Positions 13,184 through 19,043 of a stretch of DNA of 19,043 bases are shown one piece after another. The notes below the pieces were generated by a model that was not told where the DNA came from, ran no database searches, and saw only the letters and a program-made list of their open reading frames with translations. The position numbers were made by a program, and so were the translations under genes. The stretch is from NCBI GenBank assembly GCA_003105225.1, contig PQAK01000138.1, positions 265 through 19,307 on the forward strand, in the 5' to 3' direction. This stretch comes from Deltaproteobacteria bacterium (GTDB lineage: Bacteria > Desulfobacterota > Deferrimicrobia > Deferrimicrobiales > Deferrimicrobiaceae). Numbering within the stretch: position 1 is the stretch's first letter; each line of letters begins with the position of its first letter.

Positions 13184-13201
13184 CCCGCCCGGCCCGGCGG
13201 G
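13184..13201. terminator. GC-rich hairpin between convergent genes, weak terminator candidate
   Basis: CCCGCC and GGCGGG form a 6-bp stem with a 6-base loop in the 49-base gap between the convergent CysC-like and macrodomain genes. No T run follows, so this may act only as a pause or mRNA-end hairpin. Confidence 0.3.
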
Positions 13202-13206
13202 GCTTG

Positions 13207-13749
13207 TCACCGCTCCTGCAATGCGTCCCGGTACGCCTGGAGGGTGATCCCGTCGAACAGGACGAACCGGACGAGCTCCGGTGCGCGCTCCTCGTTCTCG
13301 AGGAACTCCGCGACGGCGCCGATCGCGACCCGGGCCGCCTCCTTCACGGGATAGCCATATACCCCCGTGCTGACCGAAGGGAAGGATACCGACGCCACCC
13401 CGTTTTCCGCCGCCAGCCGCAGGGAGCTTCGGTAGCACGATGCGAGCAGCGCCTCCTCCCCGCGGTTGCCCCCCTTCCACACCGGGCCCACCGTATGGAT
13501 GACGAACCGCGCCGCAAGCCTGCCGCCGCCCGTGATCACCGCCTTTCCCGTGGGGCATTCCCCCTGGCGGGCCCGGATCGCCTTGCACTCCTCGAGAATG
13601 GCGGCGCCGCCCGCGCGGTGGATCGCGCCGTCCACGCCTCCTCCGCCCAGGAGCGAGGAGTTGGCGGCGTTCACGATCGCATCGGTCGTTTCTTTCGTGA
13701 TGTCTCCCGGCACCAGCTGCAGCTTCCTCCCCGCAAACTCGCGCTCCAT
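13207..13749 (-). CDS. Macrodomain protein, probable O-acetyl-ADP-ribose deacetylase type
   Basis: The product is 180 residues and is a single macrodomain (Appr-1''-p processing family). It shows the order GDIT, DAIVNAANSSLLGGGGVDGAIH, CPTGKAVITGGG, FVIHTVGPVW and SVSTGVYGYP expected for the YmdB/MacroD-like class, which removes acetyl or ADP-ribose groups from ADP-ribose conjugates. The Asn-Ala-Ala-Asn and GGGGVDGAIH elements that form the active site are intact, so activity is likely. An AGGAGG ribosome site lies upstream of the ATG. The gene is divergent from the DUF1992 gene with only 43 bases between them. No ADP-ribosyltransferase or sirtuin is visible in the window. Confidence 0.92.
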   Translation of the reverse strand: MEREFAGRKLQLVPGDITKETTDAIVNAANSSLLGGGGVDGAIHRAGGAAILEECKAIRARQGECPTGKAVITGGGRLAARFVIHTVGPVWKGGNRGEEALLASCYRSSLRLAAENGVASVSFPSVSTGVYGYPVKEAARVAIGAVAEFLENEERAPELVRFVLFDGITLQAYRDALQER

Positions 13750-13777
13750 CCCTTCCCGCCTCCTGATATCCGCCCAG

Positions 13778-13786
13778 TGATATTAT
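13778..13786 (+). promoter_or_regulatory. Extended -10 promoter of the DUF1992 gene, possibly leaderless
   Basis: TGA-TATTAT (extended -10, 5-of-6 hexamer) ends 6 bases before the ATG at 13793, and no ribosome site lies between them. Initiation at the usual distance would begin the mRNA at the A of the start codon. On the opposite strand the same AT-rich bases could serve the macrodomain gene. Confidence 0.4.
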
Positions 13787-13792
13787 CTCCTG

Positions 13793-14161
13793 ATGGACCC
13801 TCTGGCGCTCCTCGCCGAAGAGAAGATCCGGGAAGCGATGGAACGGGGGGAGTTCGACAATCTCCCCGGAGCCGGGAAACCGCTATCGCTCGAAGACGAT
13901 TCGATGGTGCCCCGGGAGCTGCGCGTCGCCTACCGGATCCTGAAGAATGCGGGATACCTCCCGCCGGAGCTCGAGCTGCGCAAGGAGATCATCACGCTGA
14001 AGCGTCTGCTTGCCGCCATCGAGGAGGGTGACGGCCGGCGGAATAAACTCCGCGAACTGGAGGCAAAGCTCCTGCGGCTCAACCTTGCGAGGAAACGGCC
14101 CCTCCACATCGAGGATTTCCCCGAATACAGGGATCCGGTCATCCGGAAACTGACCGGCTGA
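13793..14161 (+). CDS. DUF1992 (DnaJ homologue subfamily C member 28-like) protein
   Basis: The product is 122 residues with the DUF1992 signature: an opening AEEKIREAMERGEFDNLPGAGKPL, then RVAYRILKNAGYLPPELELRKEI and a charged helical tail. The family is small, cytoplasmic and conserved in many bacteria. The name refers to a eukaryotic DnaJ-related protein, but no J domain is present, and the function is not known. The stop codon TGA is followed directly by the ATG of the nucleotidyltransferase gene, so the two are co-transcribed and probably coupled. No Shine-Dalgarno sequence precedes the start. Confidence 0.88.
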   Translation: MDPLALLAEEKIREAMERGEFDNLPGAGKPLSLEDDSMVPRELRVAYRILKNAGYLPPELELRKEIITLKRLLAAIEEGDGRRNKLRELEAKLLRLNLARKRPLHIEDFPEYRDPVIRKLTG

Positions 14162-15634
14162 ATGGCGGCGCGGCGACCCAGAATCGTGCCGGCCCCGGAA
14201 CGCATTTCCGGCCGCGTCGTTCGCGCGTTGCGCAGGCGGAAGGCCCTCTGGAGGTTTCTGGACGAATTCTGCCGCGCCGTGGAGAAGCGGGGAGGCAAGC
14301 CGTACCTCGTCGGGGGCTTCGTCCGCGACCTGGTCGAAGGGCATCCCGTCAAGGACATCGACTTGATGGTCGCCGGGGTGGCATTCGGCGAGCTCGGTAA
14401 CCTGCTTCGCTCCCTTCCCGCGAAGCCGCTGGGCATCCGCCGAGTCGTCCCCGCCGGAAAGGCCTTCCCCGTGTACAAGCTCCGGGCCGATTGGGCGGAG
14501 GAGGAAGTCGACATCGCCTTGGCGCGCACGGATCACCTCACGGGCGGCGGGCGCACGGGGTTCGATCCATGCGCGATGGACAGGGATGCGAGGGAAGACG
14601 CAGGCCGGCGCGACTTCACGATCAACAGCCTGATGCTGGCGCTCCGCACGGAGAGGGGCCGGGTGACCGGGGCGGTCGTGGATTATTTCGGGGGACTGGA
14701 TGATCTGCGGAAAAGGCGCATCCGGGGGGTCGGAAACCCGCACGACAGGTTCCGCGAGGACCCCCTGAGGATCCTTCGCGCCATCCGCCAGAAAAACGAA
14801 CGCCGGGGGTACGCCATCGAGAGGAATACCTGGGCGGCGCTCCGGCGCGCCGCGCCGGAACGTCTTCGCGGGGTCCCGGGGGAAAGAGTCGCCGCGGAGC
14901 TGGTGCGGTCGCTTTCGTCCAACCCCCGGGGTACCGTCGAAGACCTGCGCCGCGCCGGAATCCTGCGGCTGATGCTTCCCGAAGTTCCCTCGGGAAGCCG
15001 GCGTCCCGACCGGCTGCTGCGTCGATATGCCCTCCTGGAAAAATCGCTTGGCCGCCCCCTGCCGGAAACGCCGCTGCTCGCCAACCTGCTCGCGGACGTG
15101 GCATTGGCGGAATGCGCGGACCGGATCCGGAACGCTTCCCGCGGGAAACCGCCGGGATGGAAACCATCGAAAAGCGATCCCCTGTTTCGCCTGCCGCGTA
15201 CGGAAGCCGCAGCTCGTCGGCTTCATCTCCCCGGGGTGCGCCCCGTACTCCGGATGCTCGAGGACCTGGCGCGGCTCCTTCACATCCGCCTCCTGAAGAA
15301 TCCCAACGCCCGGATCGAAGCCGTCTTCCGGAGGTGGAAAAAGCCGGTCCACCTGGTATCGTTCCATGAAGCCGTTTGCAGCGCCGGCGGGATCGAAACC
15401 ATCGATTTTCGTCCCATCCTCAAGACCGCCGCCAGGCGCCCGCCCCTTCTTTCCGGACAGGACCTCCTCCGGCTGGGGATTCCCCCCTCCCCGTGGATGG
15501 ACGGAATCCTGGAGGATGTCCGGGAAGCCACGCTCACCGGCGCCGTCGACACCAGGAAGGAAGCGACGGATTTGGCCCTTTCGATCATTCGCACGACAAA
15601 GGCTTACCCATCACCCCGTAAAGGCGTACGATAA
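14162..15634 (+). CDS. tRNA nucleotidyltransferase / poly(A) polymerase family protein
   Basis: The product is 490 residues. The class II nucleotidyltransferase head is clear: LVGGFVRDLVEGHPVKDIDLMV with metal-binding Asp65 and Asp67, then RRDFTINSLML (Arg149-Arg150-Asp151), VVDYFGGLDDLRKRRIRGVG, and RFREDPLRILRAIR. These are the motifs of CCA-adding enzymes and bacterial poly(A) polymerases, which add CCA or A to RNA 3' ends. The C-terminal ~250 residues are Arg-rich with no HD phosphohydrolase motif. CCA-adding, A-adding and poly(A) polymerase activity cannot be told apart by eye. The start directly follows the DUF1992 stop. Confidence 0.87.
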   Translation: MAARRPRIVPAPERISGRVVRALRRRKALWRFLDEFCRAVEKRGGKPYLVGGFVRDLVEGHPVKDIDLMVAGVAFGELGNLLRSLPAKPLGIRRVVPAGKAFPVYKLRADWAEEEVDIALARTDHLTGGGRTGFDPCAMDRDAREDAGRRDFTINSLMLALRTERGRVTGAVVDYFGGLDDLRKRRIRGVGNPHDRFREDPLRILRAIRQKNERRGYAIERNTWAALRRAAPERLRGVPGERVAAELVRSLSSNPRGTVEDLRRAGILRLMLPEVPSGSRRPDRLLRRYALLEKSLGRPLPETPLLANLLADVALAECADRIRNASRGKPPGWKPSKSDPLFRLPRTEAAARRLHLPGVRPVLRMLEDLARLLHIRLLKNPNARIEAVFRRWKKPVHLVSFHEAVCSAGGIETIDFRPILKTAARRPPLLSGQDLLRLGIPPSPWMDGILEDVREATLTGAVDTRKEATDLALSIIRTTKAYPSPRKGVR

Positions 15635-15664
15635 GAATGGAGGGCGGTTATAGGAGGTGAGGGC

Positions 15665-15973
15665 ATGAAGCCCGGAGCCCGGATCATCCTGCTCGTGACG
15701 TTTTTCACCGCTCTGACGGCCCTGATGGGAGGCTGCACCACCGCGGGTCAGGCCGCGCGACCCGACAATCCCCCCGGAGTCGCAGTCAGGCTCCCCATCA
15801 CGGAATCCCCCGATGTCAGCATGCGCGCCGAAGAAGAGATGCGCGTGTTGCCGCCGGAGCCGTTATCGGTCGGGGATGAATACCGCGGACGCTGGCTGAC
15901 GCTCATCGAGATCAACATCACCCCGCCCGCCGCCCAGGAAACGCCGGGATCCGCACCGATGGGCGCTCCATAA
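15665..15973 (+). CDS. Small lipoprotein, unknown function
   Basis: The product is 102 residues. Residues 1-24 are a lipoprotein signal peptide with a clear lipobox LMGGC (Cys24). The mature part is short, Pro-rich and without a recognisable domain, and holds a RLPITESPDVSMRAEEEMRVLPPEPLS-like low-complexity run with a RWLTLIEINITPP segment near the end. The ribosome site AGGAGGTGA is an almost full match to the 16S rRNA tail, seven bases from the ATG, so strong translation is expected. It lies 30 bases after the nucleotidyltransferase gene and may share its transcript. It is convergent with the FecR/DUF6600-like gene. Confidence 0.75.
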   Translation: MKPGARIILLVTFFTALTALMGGCTTAGQAARPDNPPGVAVRLPITESPDVSMRAEEEMRVLPPEPLSVGDEYRGRWLTLIEINITPPAAQETPGSAPMGAP

Positions 15974-16005
15974 AGCCATGCGGGCGTAACGATGAAACGG
16001 GGAAT

Positions 16006-17898
16006 TTAGCGCCGGCCGCCCCCGAAACCCCCTCCCCGGAAGCCGCCACCGCCGCCACCGAAGCTCCTGTCCCCTCCGCCGAAGCTGCGGTCGCCGCCGC
16101 TGAAACTCCGGCCTCCGCCGCCGAAGCTGCCGTCGCCGCTGCTGAAACTCCTGCCTCCGCCGCCGAAGCTGCGGTCGCCGCCGCCGGCACTCCAGCCCTG
16201 GCTCACGTTCCCGCCGGACCTGGAGGGATGCTGTTCCGCCGGCCCGCGGAATTCTCCCCGGCTCACCGGCGCCCTGACCGCCCCCCCTCTGCTTTCGGGG
16301 CGCGCAAAGCCTCTTCCTGGCACCGGATTCCTGGCCGGTGTCAGCATCGGGCGCGCTCTCTCGGCCCGCGCCGGGGGCGCCTCACGCCGACCCTGCGCCC
16401 GGTTCCCCCACTCCGGACGAGGCACGTTCACCCTCTCGGTGCGGACGGGGGTCCTCAGATCCGGCCGCTTCCGCTCCTGCGGCGAGACCGCCTTGTCGCC
16501 GAGGCGGCTTCCCCTGCCGCTGCCACCCCGGAAATCGCGCTGCTGCATCCGATCCTGGCGGTCCGGGGTTCGCTGCTGCATCTGTTCCTGGCGGCCGGGC
16601 GCCGTCCGCTCCGCCTGCGGGCGGGTGGCCGGTCGTTCCTGCGCGCCCATGGCGGGACTGCGGGTCCCTTGTTCCGCCGGCCGGACGCCGCGCTCCCTTA
16701 CCGTGACGGTGCGTTGGCCCCTCGGGGTGGCGGTCCAATCACGCCATTCCCTCTTCCCCCCGACTTGCGTCCTGGTGAAGACCGCCCCGCGCTCCAGGGG
16801 CCGGTCGACTCGGGCCAGGCGCGCATCCGAACGGGTGAATCCCGACCGGACGAACCGCTCCCCGGGGCGCAGCGGCACCCACCGGACGGAGCGGCCATCC
16901 CGCACGAACCGCGCGTTGGCCGGGAAGAAAAAGGCGTTGTGGTGGAAATGCGAGAAATGGGTATTTCCGAACACGAAGCTCACGGAAACGAATGAATTGA
17001 ACGGGCACCAGATCCACCCGAAGAACGGATCGCTTGCCCACCATCCGAAATGGTAGGGGTACCAACCCCATGGCTCGTACGATACCCACGTCCAGCCATA
17101 GGGGGAGACCCAGGACCAGCGGCCGTAATAATAGGGCGACCACCCCGTGGCCACCCTGGGCTGCCACACCCAGCCGTAATCGGCGGAATAGACCCAGTCG
17201 CCGTAGTCGCGCAGCTCGTATGCGGCAGCCGGCGGGACGTCCGCCTGCCTTTCCTCCTCGGTCATCGGAGGCGGGGGCGCATAGGTATCGCCGCCCTTGT
17301 CTGCATAAGCGGCTATGCGGACATCCTCGCCGATCGACGCTTCCTGGCCCGCCTTCACGCTGAAATTCCCCTTGGCCACGGACACGGACCCTTCACCGGA
17401 GCGCACGACCAACCGGGTTTGACCGCTGTCCTGGACCGTCAGCCAGTATCTGCCCGGTACGGCGAAATTCACTTTTCCGCTGCCGGGAATCACCATCCGC
17501 ACGGGAGAGAAATCCTCCGCGGGAAGATCGAAACGGATCTCCCCCGACCGGAGGCCGAACACCGTGTTCGTCTCGTCGAGTTTCCGGATGTCCACTTCCG
17601 AGCCGCCGGTCAGGAGGACGAACTGCCCGCCGTGGAACTGGAGTTCCGCTTCCGACCCTTCGGGGACATTGACCCGCGACTTTTCCGTAATCGGGGTATT
17701 GGTGGTGGTTTCCTCCCATTCCCCGGAATCGGGAGTGCGTACCCATGCGGTTCCCTGGAATATTTTAAGGCGCGCTACCGAATAGGCCGAAACCCCCTCC
17801 TCGTCGCTGTCCGTTTCGGCAGCAAACGCCGGTTTCGGCGGCATTCCGGCCGCAAGAACGATCATCGCAACCGCAAGAACGGAAAGAAGACGCTTCAT
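16006..17898 (-). CDS. Exported FecR/DUF6600-like protein with aromatic region and glycine-rich tail
   Basis: The product is 630 residues with an AAGGAG ribosome site 10 bases before the ATG. Residues 1-27 are a signal peptide ending AFA. Residues about 40-200 form a FecR-like domain (VARLKIFQGTAWVRTPDSG, VNVPEGSEAELQF, GEGSVSVAKGNFSVKAGQEAS). Residues about 225-310 are packed with Trp, Tyr and Phe (GDWVYSADYGWVWQP, YYYGRWSWVSPYGW), as in DUF6600 proteins. Residues about 330-560 are rich in Arg, Gln and Pro. Residues about 565-630 are Gly-Ser-Phe repeats. No membrane anchor follows the signal, so the protein is probably periplasmic or on the surface. The function of this protein plan is not known. 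It is a second FecR protein, separate from the one at 4226. Confidence 0.85.
   Translation of the reverse strand: MKRLLSVLAVAMIVLAAGMPPKPAFAAETDSDEEGVSAYSVARLKIFQGTAWVRTPDSGEWEETTTNTPITEKSRVNVPEGSEAELQFHGGQFVLLTGGSEVDIRKLDETNTVFGLRSGEIRFDLPAEDFSPVRMVIPGSGKVNFAVPGRYWLTVQDSGQTRLVVRSGEGSVSVAKGNFSVKAGQEASIGEDVRIAAYADKGGDTYAPPPPMTEEERQADVPPAAAYELRDYGDWVYSADYGWVWQPRVATGWSPYYYGRWSWVSPYGWTWVSYEPWGWYPYHFGWWASDPFFGWIWCPFNSFVSVSFVFGNTHFSHFHHNAFFFPANARFVRDGRSVRWVPLRPGERFVRSGFTRSDARLARVDRPLERGAVFTRTQVGGKREWRDWTATPRGQRTVTVRERGVRPAEQGTRSPAMGAQERPATRPQAERTAPGRQEQMQQRTPDRQDRMQQRDFRGGSGRGSRLGDKAVSPQERKRPDLRTPVRTERVNVPRPEWGNRAQGRREAPPARAERARPMLTPARNPVPGRGFARPESRGGAVRAPVSRGEFRGPAEQHPSRSGGNVSQGWSAGGGDRSFGGGGRSFSSGDGSFGGGGRSFSGGDRSFGGGDRSFGGGGGGFRGGGFGGGRR
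16058..16184 (-). repeat. 42-bp (2 x 21-bp) tandem repeat coding for a Gly/Ser/Phe tail
   Basis: Units of 42 bases, each made of two related 21-base halves, encode GDRSFGG and GGRSFSS-type heptads. About two full units plus extra half-units are present, with few substitutions between copies. The repeat stays in frame and looks like a recent expansion. Confidence 0.7.
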
Positions 17899-18040
17899 CG
17901 CGGGTCAACTCCTTCCCCAGGATATCCCCTCAACTTTAGACGGGAGCCGGGGGCGGATAAATTCAATCCCCGCCTCCATCCATAACACTTCTAACCCGGA
18001 TCTCTCCGGATAGTTCCCCCGCTCCCCCGTCGAGTGCGGC

Positions 18041-18049
18041 TGGTATACT
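18041..18049 (+). promoter_or_regulatory. Extended -10 promoter of ubiE
   Basis: TGG-TATACT is an extended -10 element with a 5-of-6 hexamer. Transcription would start near 18056, leaving about 26 bases before the TTG start codon and including the GGAG ribosome site. No good -35 is visible. Confidence 0.5.
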
Positions 18050-18081
18050 GGACCCCCTGATCCCAGGGACGGAGCGATGCC

Positions 18082-18789
18082 TTGTACCGGATGGACGACC
18101 GAAACCGCGAGATCGGCGCGATGTTCTCCTCGATTGCGCCGAAATACGACTTCCTCAACCGTCTTCTCTCCTTCGGCCGGGACCGGCATTGGCGGCGGCA
18201 GGCCGTATCGCAGGTGCGGCCCGAACGGGGCGGGCGGCACCTCGATGTGGCAACGGGAACCGCCGACGTCGCCCTCGAAATCCTGCGGCGGAAGGGAGCC
18301 GGCACGTTCGTGGCGGGAGCGGACATATCGATGGAAATGATGAAAATCGGGCGCAGGAAAGCCATGGTCTCCGGGAAGGAAGGAAAGGCGGCATTCGTCC
18401 GTGCCCCGGCGGAGGCGCTGCCTTTCCGCGACGGCGTCTTCGACTCCGCATCGATCGCTTTCGGGATCCGGAACGTGGTGGACCGCGGGAGGGGGCTCTC
18501 CGAGATGTGCCGCGTGGTGCGGCCGGGGGGGCGTGTCGTCGTCCTGGAATTTTCCCGCCCGGAAGGATCGATTTTCGGCGCTCTGTACCGTTTCTATTTC
18601 AGCAGGGTCCTGCCCCGGATCGGCGGGCTGGTTTCGAAGCGCAGCGCCTACACCTACCTGCCGGAATCGGTCCAGTCGTTTCCCTCCCCTCCGGCGTTCG
18701 CGGCGATGATGCAAGCGGCCGGCTGCGCCTCGGTCGAATACCGCCCGCTCACGTTCGGCATCGTCACCCTCTACGTCGGATCCCGTTAG
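18082..18789 (+). CDS. ubiE: Demethylmenaquinone / 2-methoxybenzoquinol methyltransferase
   Basis: UbiE/MenG uses S-adenosylmethionine to methylate the quinone ring in menaquinone (and ubiquinone) synthesis. The 235 residues show LDVATGTADVAL (SAM motif I), GADISMEMM, the family signature FGIRNVVDR, VVVLEFSRP and YTYLPESVQSFPSP near the end. The TTG at 18082 is chosen because GGAG lies about 7 bases upstream. The ATG at 18091 is the alternative and would remove three residues. In a menaquinone-using bacterium the MenG role is most likely, but no other quinone gene is in view. The gene is divergent from the FecR/DUF6600-like gene and convergent with cysK. Confidence 0.92.
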   Translation: MYRMDDRNREIGAMFSSIAPKYDFLNRLLSFGRDRHWRRQAVSQVRPERGGRHLDVATGTADVALEILRRKGAGTFVAGADISMEMMKIGRRKAMVSGKEGKAAFVRAPAEALPFRDGVFDSASIAFGIRNVVDRGRGLSEMCRVVRPGGRVVVLEFSRPEGSIFGALYRFYFSRVLPRIGGLVSKRSAYTYLPESVQSFPSPPAFAAMMQAAGCASVEYRPLTFGIVTLYVGSR

Positions 18790-18795
18790 GATCCG
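18777..18795. terminator. Hairpin at the convergent ubiE/cysK ends
   Basis: CGGATCC and GGATCCG form a perfect 7-bp stem around the loop CGTTA and overlap the ubiE stop codon. No T run follows. The position between convergent genes suggests mRNA-end formation, but intrinsic termination is not assured. Confidence 0.35.
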
Positions 18796-18805
18796 GGCGC
18801 GGCGG

Positions 18806-19043
18806 TCAGATGGTCGTCGCGGCCGCCTCGTTTTCGAACCACCCTTCGAACAGGATGGTCGTCATGTAGCGCTCTCCCGCGTCCGGAAGGACCGCGACGA
18901 TCGTCTTTCCGGCGAACTCGGGGAGCTTTGCCAGCCGCGCGGCGACCGCGGCCGCCGCCCCGGAGGAGATCCCCGAGAGAAGCCCCTCCTCCCTCGCCAG
19001 CCGGCGTGCGAATTCGACCGACTCTTCGTTGGTCACCAGCTCC
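18806..19043 (-). CDS. cysK: Cysteine synthase, C-terminal part (cut by the window edge)
   Basis: Cysteine synthase makes L-cysteine from O-acetylserine and sulfide with pyridoxal phosphate. Only the last 78 residues are seen, running in from the right edge: ELVTNEESVEFARRLAREEGLLSGISSGAAAAVAA, then TIVAVLPDAGERYMTT and a short tail. The GISSGAA and LPDxGERY motifs are the typical C-terminal motifs of CysK/CysM. The GTG at 19036 lies inside the conserved part and is not the true start. Its link to serA, about 9 kb away, is metabolic only (serine is the precursor of O-acetylserine). Confidence 0.9.
   Translation of the reverse strand, partial: ELVTNEESVEFARRLAREEGLLSGISSGAAAAVAARLAKLPEFAGKTIVAVLPDAGERYMTTILFEGWFENEAAATTI

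Noticed and set aside
13883..15367. 494-codon antisense open frame across DUF1992 and the nucleotidyltransferase gene
   Set aside because: The sense strand has well-conserved motifs over the same bases. The antisense product has no domain, no ribosome site and shadow-like composition.
16058..16184. CRISPR-like array
   Set aside because: The 42-base units are contiguous with no spacers and stay in frame as Gly-Ser-Phe repeats of a protein tail.
15918..16190. Minus-strand Ala-rich open frame over the repeat region
   Set aside because: It is an out-of-frame reading of the Gly-rich repeat, giving a repetitive Ala/Ser product with no ribosome site.

Overview
The window is about 19 kb of GC-rich bacterial chromosome (roughly 60-65% GC in the coding parts). 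It holds 19 protein genes: 17 complete and one cut off at each edge. I see no tRNA, rRNA, CRISPR array, insertion sequence or phage gene. The style suggests a Gram-negative, Desulfobacterota/deltaproteobacteria-like organism: lipoproteins, an OmpA-type peptidoglycan binder, FecR/CHASE2 proteins, several HD-GYP phosphodiesterases and a DUF3426 zinc-ribbon protein. That placement is an inference from gene content.

Layout. (1) 1-3797, surface proteins: a lipoprotein with four ~100-residue Fn3-like repeats, translationally coupled to a gene leaving the left edge; a secreted protein joining an SdrD-B-like domain to a second domain across a sharp base-composition break; and a small membrane protein. 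(2) 3798-7335: an AT-rich regulatory stretch with palindromes, then a three-gene operon encoding a short periplasmic FecR-like protein, an OmpA-family lipoprotein and a CHASE2/HD-GYP membrane protein. Read together these look like an envelope-sensing unit whose output is predicted cyclic-di-GMP breakdown. (3) 7352-9565, minus strand: a zinc-ribbon/DUF3426 membrane protein and SerA. (4) 9694-13157: a four-gene operon with a tandem-HD/HD-GYP protein, a DinB-like protein, an aminoglycoside-phosphotransferase-fold kinase and a divergent APS-kinase-like protein. (5) 13207-15634: a macrodomain protein divergent from a DUF1992 protein that abuts a CCA-transferase-family gene. (6) 15665-19043: a small lipoprotein, a large exported FecR/DUF6600-like protein with a glycine-rich tail, UbiE/MenG, and the end of CysK.

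The most interesting parts are the FecR-OmpA-CHASE2/HD-GYP unit, the orphan kinase pair in the tandem-HD operon, the 20-bp perfect palindrome at 4001-4020, the apparent domain join in the secreted protein at 2496, and a recurring extended -10 promoter form (TGnTATnnT). In two cases that promoter sits so close to the start codon that leaderless mRNA is predicted. Nothing here can be shown to be a new defence or mobile system. These are hypotheses about signalling and regulation.
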